A DNA stretch of 64,000 nucleotides, from positions 1,116,001 through 1,180,000 of the forward strand of contig NZ_CAJGYV010000001.1 of assembly GCF_904846055.1 (NCBI RefSeq), in the 5' to 3' direction. The position numbers and the translations under genes were made by a program. The stretch is from Psychrobacter ciconiae (GTDB lineage Bacteria; Pseudomonadota; Gammaproteobacteria; Pseudomonadales; Moraxellaceae). The notes under the pieces were generated by a model. The model was not told the DNA's origin and made no database searches. It saw only the letters and a list, made by a program, of their open reading frames with translations. Below, piece after piece: positions 45,029-53,815 of this stretch; the stretch's first letter is position 1, and each line of letters begins with the position of its first letter.

Positions 45029-45451
45029 ATGCCCCTTGAAGCCTTTGCCATCACCCGACTTGATGCGCCGCTGATGAAAAAGCCCGCCCGAAAAAACGAG
45101 CTTGCCGAGCGCCTAAAAGACCTTTATGACGCTGACGACAGCCACTCCGACGGCGATAGCGTGCTAAACCTTATCGAAGCCAGCTTTGCGCGCGGCGGCT
45201 GTCTTTATGTCGGGATGTTTAACGACAAGCCCATCGCGGCGGTTGGCTGCTTTGACGACGGTCAAACCAACAGCAAGCGCTTGCAATACCTCACCGTTCA
45301 TCCGCAAAATCGCGGTCGCGCCATCGATGCCAAATTTATCAAAATGGTTTATGATCTTGAAGTTAAAAAAGGCGTCCGAGCGTTTGTCCCTGCCGAAACT
45401 TCGATTCATCAAATCATGAGCGATTATGGCTTACTTGCCCTTGACGGCTGA
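45029..45451 (+). CDS. GNAT-family N-acetyltransferase
   Basis: A 140-residue protein with the GNAT fold order: CLYVGMFNDKPIAAVGCFDDG (strands 2-3), LQYLTVHPQNRGRAIDAKFIKMV (strand 4 and the acetyl-CoA loop, QNRGRA in place of Q/RxxGxG/A) and FVPAETSIHQIMSDYGLL. The shape recalls PanZ/PanM, which promotes maturation of aspartate decarboxylase, but the likeness is too weak to name it. AGGAG precedes the ATG. tRNA-Phe follows. Confidence 0.65.
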   Translation: MPLEAFAITRLDAPLMKKPARKNELAERLKDLYDADDSHSDGDSVLNLIEASFARGGCLYVGMFNDKPIAAVGCFDDGQTNSKRLQYLTVHPQNRGRAIDAKFIKMVYDLEVKKGVRAFVPAETSIHQIMSDYGLLALDG

Positions 45452-45542
45452 TTTTATCAAAAATAGCAACTATTTTGACTTTTTTAGAAAAATAACTTGA
45501 CAGTTCGGCTAATATTTAGTTTAATAGCGCCTCAACGACATT

Positions 45543-45618
45543 GGCTCGATAGCTCAGTCGGTAGAGCAACGGATTGAAAATCCGTGTGTCGGCAGTTCGA
45601 TCCTGCCTCGAGCCACCA
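45543..45618 (+). tRNA. pheT: tRNA-Phe (GAA)
   Basis: A 76-nt cloverleaf with CCA encoded; acceptor GGCTCGA pairs with TCGAGCC, anticodon loop TTGAAAA (anticodon GAA). No integrase or repeated 3' end is seen next to it. Confidence 0.96.
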
Positions 45619-45637
45619 TTCGTTGACCAGTTTTTAA

Positions 45638-45670
45638 AAGCCTCACTCCTTTTGGATTGGGGCTTTTTTT
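45638..45670 (+). terminator. tRNA-Phe terminator
   Basis: AAGCCTCACTCC and GGATTGGGGCTT form a 12-bp stem (one wobble, one mismatch) around TTTT and are followed by a T7 run. Confidence 0.8.
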
Positions 45671-45812
45671 ATGGTTAAATGTTTATCATTTAAAAGCAAA
45701 GAATCAAAAAAGTAAATAGCCAAAGCCGTCAGTCACGGTTTATAACAGTTTTTTGCCGACCTTTTGCCTATACTAAATGATGGCAAAGCTAAGCCGTGGC
45801 AAAGGAAAAGTT

Positions 45813-46313
45813 ATGGCGGAATTTGATTACGAGTTAGACTACAAAACGCTTGATTTGCGAGCGCAACCTGAGCTTTACCGCGTCGGTCGCGGTGAGCAAG
45901 GCGTACTTTTGGTTGAGCCGTATAAATCGGAAATTCTGCCACATTGGCGCTTTGCTACGCCTGAGATTGCCCAAAAAAGCAGCGACACCATTTATCAGAT
46001 GTTTTTGGATTATTTGGCAGCGGGCGACTTTGTTGGTGCGGATATGGCGCGCAAGTTTTTGCAAATGGGCTTTACCCGAGCGCGCCGCTACGCCAATCAT
46101 AAAGGCGGCAAAAAATATAAAGGCGCTGTCCCTGCCGATAAAAAAGGTCAAAGCGGCGCTCATGGTCGCGAGGAGCTACCACGGCAGGTTGAAGACCCCA
46201 TCAAAGCCGAATCAGCGCGGATTTTTAAAGAAAAATGGGACTTGTGCCGAGAAAACAGCGATTACAAGTCGCAAATGGCCGCGCATAAACAGCGCTATGA
46301 AAGCGCCAAGTAA
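45813..46313 (+). CDS. DUF4385 protein
   Basis: A 166-residue cytoplasmic protein of the DUF4385 family. Diagnostic stretches are PELYRVGRGEQGVLLVEPYKSE near 20-41, LPHWRFATPE, and DFVGADMARKFLQMGFTRARRYANHKGGKKY near 70-100 (in parts). It is strongly basic at its centre, which suggests nucleic-acid contact, but no activity is known to me. The frame opens at ATG 45777; AAAGGA lies right before ATG 45813, which is used. The next gene starts at its stop or just after it. Confidence 0.78.
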   Translation: MAEFDYELDYKTLDLRAQPELYRVGRGEQGVLLVEPYKSEILPHWRFATPEIAQKSSDTIYQMFLDYLAAGDFVGADMARKFLQMGFTRARRYANHKGGKKYKGAVPADKKGQSGAHGREELPRQVEDPIKAESARIFKEKWDLCRENSDYKSQMAAHKQRYESAK

Positions 46314-46366
46314 TGAACTCTCAATGCCAAACCCGCCGCCCTAATAACAAGAATAAGGACAATGTT

Positions 46367-47068
46367 GTGCAACAAAAACAATTACTCATGTTTGACTTTG
46401 ATGGCACGCTGATTGATAGCGTTGCCGATTTGACCGCTGCGGTTAACGTTATGATGCAGCAATTAGACCGCGAGCCCTATCCGATTGAGGTGATTAAAAC
46501 TTGGATTGGTAATGGCGCGTCAATGCTGGTAAAACGGGCACTGTCAGGCGACATTCAAGTTGATGATTCGCTCCCAGAATCTGAAATCCAAGAAGCCGAG
46601 CGCTTATTTTTAGCCGCTTATGAGGCACTTGATTGCTCACAAACCATTGCTTATCCCGATGTCACCTCCGGACTCAATCAGCTGCATCACGCCGGATTTA
46701 CCTTAGCACTGGTCACCAATAAACCCATTCGCTTTGTTCCCAAAATTATCAATCATTTTGGCTGGGCGCCGCTGTTTTCAAATCTCATTGGTGGTGACAG
46801 CTTGCCGCAAAAAAAGCCGGACGCTGCGCCTTTGTTACACACTTGCCAAATGCTAAATTTTGACCCAAAAAACGCAGTCATGATTGGCGATTCAATCAAC
46901 GATATTTTGGCCGGAAAAAACGCCGGAATCGACACCATTGGGCTGTCTTATGGCTACAACTATGGTCAAGATATTAGAGATTGCAACCCTAGTTTTGCCT
47001 TTGATGACTTCTCTGAGCTGACTGCTTTTTTATTGCAACAAAATAATAAGGACTGTTTAACAACTTAA
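46367..47068 (+). CDS. gph: phosphoglycolate phosphatase (HAD family)
   Basis: Gph dephosphorylates 2-phosphoglycolate, a product of DNA-repair end processing. HAD motifs are clear: MFDFDGTLIDS (nucleophile Asp), VTNKPIRF (Ser/Thr motif), QKKPDAAPLL (Lys) and MIGDSINDILAGKNAG (acidic pair). WIGNGASMLVKRAL is typical of Gph. An ATG at 46313 overlaps the preceding stop (TAATG) but lacks a ribosome site; GTG 46367 has AAGGA about 8 nt upstream and gives 233 residues. Related HAD phosphatases with other substrates cannot be ruled out. Confidence 0.82.
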   Translation: MQQKQLLMFDFDGTLIDSVADLTAAVNVMMQQLDREPYPIEVIKTWIGNGASMLVKRALSGDIQVDDSLPESEIQEAERLFLAAYEALDCSQTIAYPDVTSGLNQLHHAGFTLALVTNKPIRFVPKIINHFGWAPLFSNLIGGDSLPQKKPDAAPLLHTCQMLNFDPKNAVMIGDSINDILAGKNAGIDTIGLSYGYNYGQDIRDCNPSFAFDDFSELTAFLLQQNNKDCLTT

Positions 47069-47075
47069 GGAAAAA

Positions 47076-47258
47076 ATGATGATTAAGCGCCCATTATACT
47101 GCGCCAATTGCGGCCGCGAAGTGAGTGACGGCGAGACCATTTTTGCCAAAATGACCGCGCCAAAAAATATCGTGATGGTCGAAATCAAAGCCTACTTAAA
47201 AAAGAACAGCATCATTTTTTGTGAAGCTTGCTTTAAAAACGAGTCAGCAAAACTTTAA
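47076..47258 (+). CDS. 60-residue zinc-ribbon protein
   Basis: Two Cys pairs, YCANCG (9/12) and FCEACF (49/52), fit a single zinc ribbon. Between them is ETIFAKMTAPKNIVMVEIKAYL, a small sheet. AAGGAAAAA precedes the ATG, 8 bp after gph, so it is co-transcribed with gph. The stop (TAA) shares TTAA with the stop of convergent comM. Function unknown. Confidence 0.7.
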   Translation: MMIKRPLYCANCGREVSDGETIFAKMTAPKNIVMVEIKAYLKKNSIIFCEACFKNESAKL

Positions 47259-48778
47259 GCTTTACTGCGATAACTAAGCGCCTCGGATAAATGGCGGCTA
47301 TCGATAGTGTCGCTACCTGCCAAATCAGCAATGGTTCGCGCCACTCGTAAAATCCGGTGATAACTGCGAGCGGATAAATTAAGCTTGGCTTGAGCGACTT
47401 GCAATAACTGCTGCTCAGTTGCGCCAAGAACGGCAAACTTGTCCAAATCGCTTGGGGTCAGCTCATTATTGGCTTTATTTTGCCGTGAAAGTTGCCGATG
47501 ATAAGCTTGACTTACCCGCAAACGAACGTCAGAGGAGGCTTCACCGGCTTGCGCGTTTTGCAAATCACTGATAGGAAGTGCCGGAACGGTAATGTGCAAG
47601 TCAATTCGGTCAAGCAGCGGTCCCGATAACTTATCCTGATAGCGCTTGACCTGCTCAGGGCGGCAGCGGCAACGACCGGACGGGTCGCCATCAAAGCCGC
47701 AAGGACAGGGATTCATTGCGGCAATCAGCTGAAAATTTGCCGGAAACGTCAATTGGGAGCTGGCGCGACTGATGGTGATTTGTTTGGCTTCTAACGGTTG
47801 CCGCAACACTTCCAAAACGCTACGCTCAAATTCGGGCAGCTCGTCTAGAAACAACACGCCTTTATTGGCAAGGGTAATCTCTCCCGGTCTTGGTTTTGAA
47901 CCGCCGCCAACCAAAGCCACTGCCGAAATCGTATGATGAACTTGACGAAAGGGGCGCGTTCCAAAGTGATAATCGCTGTCAGCAACCGAATAGGTACTCG
48001 CCACCTCAAGCGCTTCCTCGCTGCTAAGCTCCGGCAAAATCGTTGGCAAGCGCTCCGCCATCAAGGTTTTGCCTGACCCTGGTGGTCCTGTAAATAATAA
48101 GGAGTGACCGCCGGCTGCGGCAATTTCAAGGGCGCGGCGGGCATGATGTTGACCTTTAACATCCGCTAAATCGACCAAATATTGAGCTTGATTTTGGCTA
48201 AAATCCGGCTGAACGACCGCTAAAGGCTCAGCGTGAATCGTTGCGGCTGCGGTTTTACTTAAGCTTTGTAAATGCGCGCAAACAGCTTTGAGATTAGGCG
48301 CGGCAAGGACGGTGACGCCCTCGACGCGAGCCGCTTCCTTACCGTTGTCATTAGGAACAATCAGCTGCTTGACCTTTGATTTTGCAGTCATCATGGCGCG
48401 AGCAACGGCAAGGCTTCCTGAAACCGGTCGCAAATCGCCATTTAAGGCAAGCTCGCCGATAAATTCAAAATTACTTAGCGTTTCAGCGTCAATTTGACCG
48501 CTCGCTGCCAAAATACCGATAGCAATGGGCAAATCAAGGCGAGCGCCGTCTTTGGGCAAATCGGCAGGGGCAAGATTAATCGTTAATCGGCGATTAGGAA
48601 ACTGAAATCCTGAGGTCAAAATCGCTGAGCGAACGCGGTCTTTACTTTCTTTGACGGCAGCAGCAGGCAAGCCAACAATGGTCAGCGCCGGCAGTCCTTG
48701 CGATAAATGAACCTCAATCACTACCTCCGGCGCATGAAGCCCAACCACCGAGCGCGTAAACACTTGCGCAAATGACAT
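47255..48778 (-). CDS. comM: ComM-type AAA+ ATPase (Mg-chelatase-like)
   Basis: ComM is a hexameric helicase that promotes branch migration during natural transformation. The 507 residues show an N-terminal Lon-protease-like fold (GLPALTIVGLPAAAVKESKDRVRSA in part), Walker A GPPGSGKT, Walker B GVLFLDELPEF, the Cys-rich NPCPCGFDGDPSGRCRC stretch and GPLLDRIDLHITV (sensor region). The open frame begins at 48808, but MSFAQVFTRS from ATG 48778 matches homologues. Moraxellaceae include naturally competent species, so the role is plausible. It overlaps the zinc-ribbon gene's stop by 4 bp, tail to tail. Confidence 0.92.
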   Translation of the reverse strand: MSFAQVFTRSVVGLHAPEVVIEVHLSQGLPALTIVGLPAAAVKESKDRVRSAILTSGFQFPNRRLTINLAPADLPKDGARLDLPIAIGILAASGQIDAETLSNFEFIGELALNGDLRPVSGSLAVARAMMTAKSKVKQLIVPNDNGKEAARVEGVTVLAAPNLKAVCAHLQSLSKTAAATIHAEPLAVVQPDFSQNQAQYLVDLADVKGQHHARRALEIAAAGGHSLLFTGPPGSGKTLMAERLPTILPELSSEEALEVASTYSVADSDYHFGTRPFRQVHHTISAVALVGGGSKPRPGEITLANKGVLFLDELPEFERSVLEVLRQPLEAKQITISRASSQLTFPANFQLIAAMNPCPCGFDGDPSGRCRCRPEQVKRYQDKLSGPLLDRIDLHITVPALPISDLQNAQAGEASSDVRLRVSQAYHRQLSRQNKANNELTPSDLDKFAVLGATEQQLLQVAQAKLNLSARSYHRILRVARTIADLAGSDTIDSRHLSEALSYRSKA

Positions 48779-48797
48779 GATATTTTCCCAAGCTGAC

Positions 48798-48931
48798 CCA
48801 ATTGCCAAGATGATAAATCAATTGGCATTACTGTGCAATTGTTTTGCCTTGCCTTTATTTTCCCCCAGTTTTTTATTGACCTGATTAATCCTTAATCTTA
48901 ATGCTGATTTATAGCTCTGCTTTGTTATAAT
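48798..48931 (+). promoter_or_regulatory. hemN upstream region with inverted repeat and -10
   Basis: CCAATTG (48798-48804) and CAATTGG (48819-48825) form an inverted repeat. TATAAT at 48926-48931 is a likely -10 about 80 bp before hemN; its -35 is poor. I looked for an FNR box (TTGAT-N4-ATCAA) and found none. Confidence 0.35.
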
Positions 48932-49011
48932 GGTCTAAGCTTAATTATCATGTTGCCTGCAAAAATGACTGCTGATAATTTGCCGCCTTATTTTTATAAA
49001 AGGAAGGTCAA

Positions 49012-50559
49012 ATGCCAAACTCTACCCCAAATCTTGATGCTCAAGACTTTTCACCGCAAGAGATGCCAACGACCACAAGACCCATTGAGGATTTACTTCA
49101 GCGCCAAAGCCCGTATGCGATGATTGAGGGCAGCCTTGGCAGCAAAAAACTGCCCAAATTTGACGAAGCCCTTATTCAAAAATACAACCGCTCGGGACCA
49201 AGGTACACCTCCTACCCGACCGCGCTTGAATTTGCGCCGATTCCTGACGGGGTGGAAGTCAAAATCTTAAATCAGCGCGAAACTGCGGCGCCATTATCGC
49301 TTTATTTTCATATTCCCTTTTGTCGCCACCTTTGCTATTACTGCGCTTGCAATAAAATCATCACCAAAAAAAATAGCGACTCAGGTGATTATTTACAGTA
49401 TTTAATGAGCGAGATTACCGCCAAACATAAGCTGCTTGCCAACGCGGCAAATCAATATAAGCCGTTTGTGAAACAGCTGCATTTTGGTGGTGGCACGCCT
49501 ACGTTTTTACAAGATGAGGAGTTGGTTCAGCTTTGGCAGTTTTTACAAGATAAGTTTGAATTTGCGCCAGAAAATGAGGGCGATTATTCCATCGAAATTG
49601 ACCCGCGCGAGCTTGGTGAAAATACGCTAGCTACCTTGCGAAATCTTGGCTTTAACCGAATCAGCTTGGGCGTTCAAGATTTGGACAATCAAGTTCAAAT
49701 TGCGGTCAATCGCGTTCATGATAGCGAATTAATTGCCAATATTTTGACCGAAGCTCGCGAATTGGGCTTTCATTCCATCAATTTAGATTTGATTTATGGC
49801 TTGCCGCACCAAACGCCTGAAAGCTTTGCCAAAACCGTTGAACAAATCCTTGCTATGAGCCCTGACCGCTTATCGGTGTTTAATTACGCCCATTTACCCG
49901 AGCGCTTTAAAGCTCAGCGGCAAATTAAAGACGAGGATTTGCCAACCCCAAGCGAAAAGCTTGCCATTTTAGGTAATACTATCAATACCTTAACCGATGC
50001 CGGTTATCAATATATTGGTATTGACCACTTTGCAAAACCTGACGATGAATTGGCAATTGCTCAGCGCGAAGGTAAACTGCACCGCAATTTTCAAGGCTAT
50101 ACCATCATGAGCGATTGCGATTTGGTCGGTTTTGGGGTGTCGGCAATCAGCCAAATCAGCAACGCCACCAGCCGTTATATGTTGCAAAACGCCACCGATT
50201 TACAAGATTATGAAAATAGCGTATTGGCAGCAAAAAACAATCCGGCGAAACTTACCGCGGTTAAATATATCAAAACGTCAATTAAAGACCGTCTTCGCGA
50301 GTACGTCATTATGAACTTACTTTGCCATGATTATCTTGATTTTAAAGACGTCAATCAAAAATTTGGCATCGATGCGGTCACATATTTTATCGATGAAATC
50401 AAGCAGCTTGGACAAATGCAAGCGGATAAACTGATTGATATGGACGCCGCTGGCATCCGAATTTTGCCCAAAGGTCGCCTGCTTGGTCGCAATGTGGCGA
50501 TGGTGTTTGATGAGTATTTGGGCAAAAAACATCAAAATCGCTTTTCAAAGGTGATTTAG
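49012..50559 (+). CDS. hemN: oxygen-independent coproporphyrinogen III oxidase
   Basis: A radical-SAM enzyme that decarboxylates coproporphyrinogen III to protoporphyrinogen IX when oxygen is short. The 4Fe-4S motif is CRHLCYYC with Cys104, Cys108 and Cys111, followed by the unusual extra Cys of HemN (CAC). PRYTSYPTALEF near 63-74, HFGGGTPTFL and YGLPHQTPESF support true HemN instead of HemW. At 515 residues it is longer than E. coli HemN (457) mainly through ~45 extra N-terminal residues. AAGGAAGG precedes the ATG. Confidence 0.94.
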   Translation: MPNSTPNLDAQDFSPQEMPTTTRPIEDLLQRQSPYAMIEGSLGSKKLPKFDEALIQKYNRSGPRYTSYPTALEFAPIPDGVEVKILNQRETAAPLSLYFHIPFCRHLCYYCACNKIITKKNSDSGDYLQYLMSEITAKHKLLANAANQYKPFVKQLHFGGGTPTFLQDEELVQLWQFLQDKFEFAPENEGDYSIEIDPRELGENTLATLRNLGFNRISLGVQDLDNQVQIAVNRVHDSELIANILTEARELGFHSINLDLIYGLPHQTPESFAKTVEQILAMSPDRLSVFNYAHLPERFKAQRQIKDEDLPTPSEKLAILGNTINTLTDAGYQYIGIDHFAKPDDELAIAQREGKLHRNFQGYTIMSDCDLVGFGVSAISQISNATSRYMLQNATDLQDYENSVLAAKNNPAKLTAVKYIKTSIKDRLREYVIMNLLCHDYLDFKDVNQKFGIDAVTYFIDEIKQLGQMQADKLIDMDAAGIRILPKGRLLGRNVAMVFDEYLGKKHQNRFSKVI

Positions 50560-50665
50560 GGCTCTCCGGCGTCAAATCACTAGCAATGACGGTATTAATC
50601 TATTAAACCTAGACCGTTTTTGAGCGGAATTGATTTATGAACGGTGTTACTTTTATGGTTTGACG

Positions 50666-52054
50666 CTATAACATGGGGTTCACAAGATAAAGCCGATTGC
50701 TATCGGTAATGGTTTTATCTTGATCCAAATATTTTTGCTCAAGGGCAATTCGACCATCGGGCAAGGTAATATCGGTAATGCCAAAATCGTCATCATTTAA
50801 CAGCCCAAGCGTGCCATCTTGCCTCAGCCAAAGCCCCTCAAGCTTGTCATGAGGATAATCAAGCGCGGCGATGACATCGACCGCTAGGGTCTTAGCGACC
50901 GGTATCAATCCAAGGTCGTCAAGCGCTTGCCAGCGGCTATCATCTTCCCCCGTAAACTGCTCAAGCGTTTGATTGTCAATCAACACTCCCAAAGAAGTGT
51001 CTTGAGAAACTTGCTGATGATTGCCGCTATTTGAAAACTCTGCGATATCAGTTATATCAGTGGCTTGCGCAATATCTATTTTATAGATGTGTTTTTGTGC
51101 CGAGGGCTCTTGCAAGGGAGGTTTTCGGTCGTGCTCAATCACATAAAACTCATGATTGCTGATCGCTTCAATCCCTGACGTGACGTTTTTAGCACGGTTT
51201 AATCGGTATAAATACTGCGCTATTTTGCCAGTCATAAGATTGATAGCCACAATCCGAGCCAAGCTTGACTGCCGCGCCATCTTATCGGGATGGTCCATTG
51301 CCGATTCCAACACTCCTACCAAGGTGCTTTGGTCTGGGGTGATGGTCAGCGCCTCCATGCCTCGATTGGCACGACGATGGGCGAACTCTGGTGGCAGCAG
51401 TAGCGTTTTGCTGCCTACTTGAACCGTATTTCGAGCATCAGCGGCAAACGGATTGATCCGCTCAATCTCAACCCCCTCGGCATCAAAATGCACCACATGT
51501 GGACCATATTCATCACTTACCCAAAAGCTGCCGTCATCAAGCGCCGCTAAGCCTTCAGGGTCGAGACCGTTTAAATCTGTTTTGAGCGGGTTGCTGACGT
51601 CATCAAAGGGCAAATCAGGATTCATGGTCATGGCGCAACCGCTGGCATCATAAGCCACCTCATTGGTGCCGCCAAGTGCCTTTGGGTTTGGCAGTCCTGA
51701 GATGGGCTGACCGTTTTTGTCTTTGAGTAAAATTTCCTTGATTTTGATAATTTGACCGTCAGGTTTTAATTCAAATAGACCAATTTTTGGGGTAAATTCT
51801 GGCGATAAAAAGCGCTTTCCAGCACCAAAATCACCGTCAAAATCGGCGTTAGGACCACGGTCAGTAAGGGCGTAAAACTGATTGGGATGATGTGGATGAG
51901 CCGCAGCATCTGAGCCAAACCCTCCATAGCGAATCTTCAGCGGTGCATCAAGATAAGTCGCTTTATCAAAATGATTAACAGTTAACTCAAAAGGCAGCTC
52001 GGTGCCTTGAATATCATCACTTATGGCAATAGTTTTATCATTTATCGTGGTCAC
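50666..52054 (-). CDS. esterase-like activity of phytase family protein
   Basis: A 462-residue beta-propeller-like protein (PF13449 family). Diagnostic stretches are LKIRYGGFGSDAAAHP, FYALTDRGPNAD, GLDPEGLAALDDGSFWVSDEYGPHVVHFD and RGMEALTITPDQ (in parts). Homologues are usually exported, but no signal peptide is seen here; this start leaves VTTINDK in front of the domain. AGGAG lies 8 nt before GTG 52054, and TTG 52057 is also possible. It is downstream of the QmcA gene on the same strand. Phytase or phosphodiesterase activity is only inferred from the family name. Confidence 0.8.
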   Translation of the reverse strand: MTTINDKTIAISDDIQGTELPFELTVNHFDKATYLDAPLKIRYGGFGSDAAAHPHHPNQFYALTDRGPNADFDGDFGAGKRFLSPEFTPKIGLFELKPDGQIIKIKEILLKDKNGQPISGLPNPKALGGTNEVAYDASGCAMTMNPDLPFDDVSNPLKTDLNGLDPEGLAALDDGSFWVSDEYGPHVVHFDAEGVEIERINPFAADARNTVQVGSKTLLLPPEFAHRRANRGMEALTITPDQSTLVGVLESAMDHPDKMARQSSLARIVAINLMTGKIAQYLYRLNRAKNVTSGIEAISNHEFYVIEHDRKPPLQEPSAQKHIYKIDIAQATDITDIAEFSNSGNHQQVSQDTSLGVLIDNQTLEQFTGEDDSRWQALDDLGLIPVAKTLAVDVIAALDYPHDKLEGLWLRQDGTLGLLNDDDFGITDITLPDGRIALEQKYLDQDKTITDSNRLYLVNPML

Positions 52055-52147
52055 CAAAGCTACTCCTAATCGTTCTTGCAGTTTTTTGAAAGTCGCGTTT
52101 TGTTACTCCAAAGAAAAATCAACGGACAAGTTAAGTCTTTATTTTAT

Positions 52148-53005
52148 TTAGCCTTTAAATTTATCGCCCACCACCCCTTTAATGGTGGTTAAAATATCAG
52201 CTGGCAAGACCACCATTTTTGAATTGTCTGACGCTGCTAAGTCTTGCATGGCTTTAATATACTGCTCGCCGAGTAAATAGATGACCGGCATTTCTTCTTC
52301 ACCGAGCGCCTCAGTGATCAAGCGGATGGACTCCTCAGAGCCTTTTGCCAAGACCACTTGCGCTTCAGCGTCGCGGCGTGAGGCCTCAAGCCTACCATCT
52401 GCCTGCAAGATTGCCGCTTGCTTTTGACCATCAGCGCGAGTGACCGTCGCTCGGCGTAACCGCTCGGCGGCAGCTTGTTCTTCCATGGAGGCTTGCATGG
52501 TTGCTGAAGGATTAATGTCTTGAATCTCAACGGTTTTTAGGGTGATTCCCCAGTCGGCAATGTCGTCAGAAATCGCGTGTTTTAACTGAGCTTTAATTTG
52601 GTCACGGCTTGATAACGCATTGTCCAAATCCATCTCACCGATAATGGAGCGCAAGGAGGTTTGCACCAAATTTCGGATGCCATACTCATAATCCTCAATA
52701 CCGTAAACGGCGCGCTCAGGGTGGACAATATTAATATAAGATACCGCATTGGCAATGATGACCACGTTATCGCGGGTGATGACCTCTTGCGAGGGAATAT
52801 CAAGAACGATATCTTTGGTGGTGACTTTATAAGCCACCGTATCAACATAAGGGATGATGATGTTAAGCCCCGGTTCAAGCGTTTGATGGTATTTTCCAAG
52901 GCGCTGAACAATCCACTTATACCCTTGCGGCACAATGCGGACGCCTTTAAAAATGGTAAACACCACCAATAGTACCAGCACCAAGATCACAATGCTTAAA
53001 CTCAT
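52148..53005 (-). CDS. qmcA: SPFH/band-7 protein, QmcA-like (paraslipin)
   Basis: A 285-residue SPFH protein. An N-terminal helix (about 3-20) anchors it in the inner membrane; VPQGYKWIVQRLGKYHQTLEPGLNIIIPYVD opens the band-7 domain (about 26-56), and an Ala/Glu/Arg-rich coiled coil (about 170-235) drives oligomers. QmcA works with FtsH in membrane-protein quality control. The NfeD-type partner is directly upstream, a standard pair. AAGGAAG precedes the ATG. Confidence 0.88.
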   Translation of the reverse strand: MSLSIVILVLVLLVVFTIFKGVRIVPQGYKWIVQRLGKYHQTLEPGLNIIIPYVDTVAYKVTTKDIVLDIPSQEVITRDNVVIIANAVSYINIVHPERAVYGIEDYEYGIRNLVQTSLRSIIGEMDLDNALSSRDQIKAQLKHAISDDIADWGITLKTVEIQDINPSATMQASMEEQAAAERLRRATVTRADGQKQAAILQADGRLEASRRDAEAQVVLAKGSEESIRLITEALGEEEMPVIYLLGEQYIKAMQDLAASDNSKMVVLPADILTTIKGVVGDKFKG

Positions 53006-53074
53006 AATATCTTCCTTAATGTTAATTTGCTAACGCCTAAAAAGCACAGCGATGATTTGGCGCCTCAATAGTGA

Positions 53075-53566
53075 CTAGCGATAAGGCAAAACTTGCTCAT
53101 CCAAGCGCTTGGCAGGCGCCACAATAAGTTCGTTACCGCTGATATCGACGACCACCACGCGATCACCTACCTCAACCACCTCATCACGCGTCCGGCAAAG
53201 CCACTCATCCGCGCCCACAATCGGCACGCTAAAGCGTACCCGACCGAGCTGATTGCCCTGCGGTTTGATAATAATCATGCCCGTTTCACCAATAATGACG
53301 CTGCCCCCAAGACCAGCTTTGGTGCGGTCAACGGATAACGGCTTAATATACTTAAACCAAGCAATCATAAATACTACAGATAATGCCAGCCAAATCAGCA
53401 CTTGCCACAAGATAGAGATCGGTAGCAACCAAGTAATGGCGGCGATAATGACTGCCGCTGCCCCAAACCAAAGACAGGCAAAGGTTGGAATAAACATCTC
53501 AGCAATCATCAACACAATGCCTAAAACCAGCCAATGCCACGGCTCAACTGCCAGTATCCATTCCAT
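53075..53566 (-). CDS. NfeD-like membrane protein
   Basis: A 163-residue partner of the SPFH protein encoded 69 bp downstream. Three or four helices occupy about 10-80 (WHWLVLGIVLMIAEMFIP, then FGAAAVIIAAITWLLP), followed by a C-terminal OB-fold domain (about 100-150, with GETGMIIIKPQG and VGDRVVVVDISGNELIV). The frame opens at TTG 53584, but GGAGCAAAG directly before ATG 53566 decides the start. NfeD/SPFH pairs (YbbK/YbbL type) help organise membrane complexes. Confidence 0.87.
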   Translation of the reverse strand: MEWILAVEPWHWLVLGIVLMIAEMFIPTFACLWFGAAAVIIAAITWLLPISILWQVLIWLALSVVFMIAWFKYIKPLSVDRTKAGLGGSVIIGETGMIIIKPQGNQLGRVRFSVPIVGADEWLCRTRDEVVEVGDRVVVVDISGNELIVAPAKRLDEQVLPYR

Positions 53567-53742
53567 CTTTGCTCCTTGAACCAAACGGCTTTTGTTATCG
53601 ACCCTTGCTAAAATTTCGGTGATTGTTTAAATCTAATGTAGCATACTTTTGTTATGCCTAGGCTTTGATGTCTCAGAAAAAGTAGGATTTTCAAGCAGGA
53701 GTTATAAAAAATTGCTCAGAAAAATTTGATAAGGCAATAAAA

Positions 53743-53772
53743 AACGACCACCTGAGTGATCGTTTTTTTAAT
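53743..53772. terminator. bidirectional terminator after the barrel gene
   Basis: AACGACCAC and GTGATCGTT pair (one mismatch) around CTGA, with A- and T-runs outside. It ends the minus-strand barrel gene. Confidence 0.75.
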
Positions 53773-53815
53773 TTAACGGCTAGCATTTCTTAAGGACTAG
53801 CGTTAGTTTTTTAAA

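Noticed and set aside
45543..45670. tRNA-Phe as an integration site
   Set aside because: No integrase gene and no repeat of the tRNA 3' end were found nearby; a plain terminator follows.
48779..49011. FNR box before hemN
   Set aside because: Expected from the biology of HemN, but TTGACCTGATTAA is one base short and lacks the ATCAA half.
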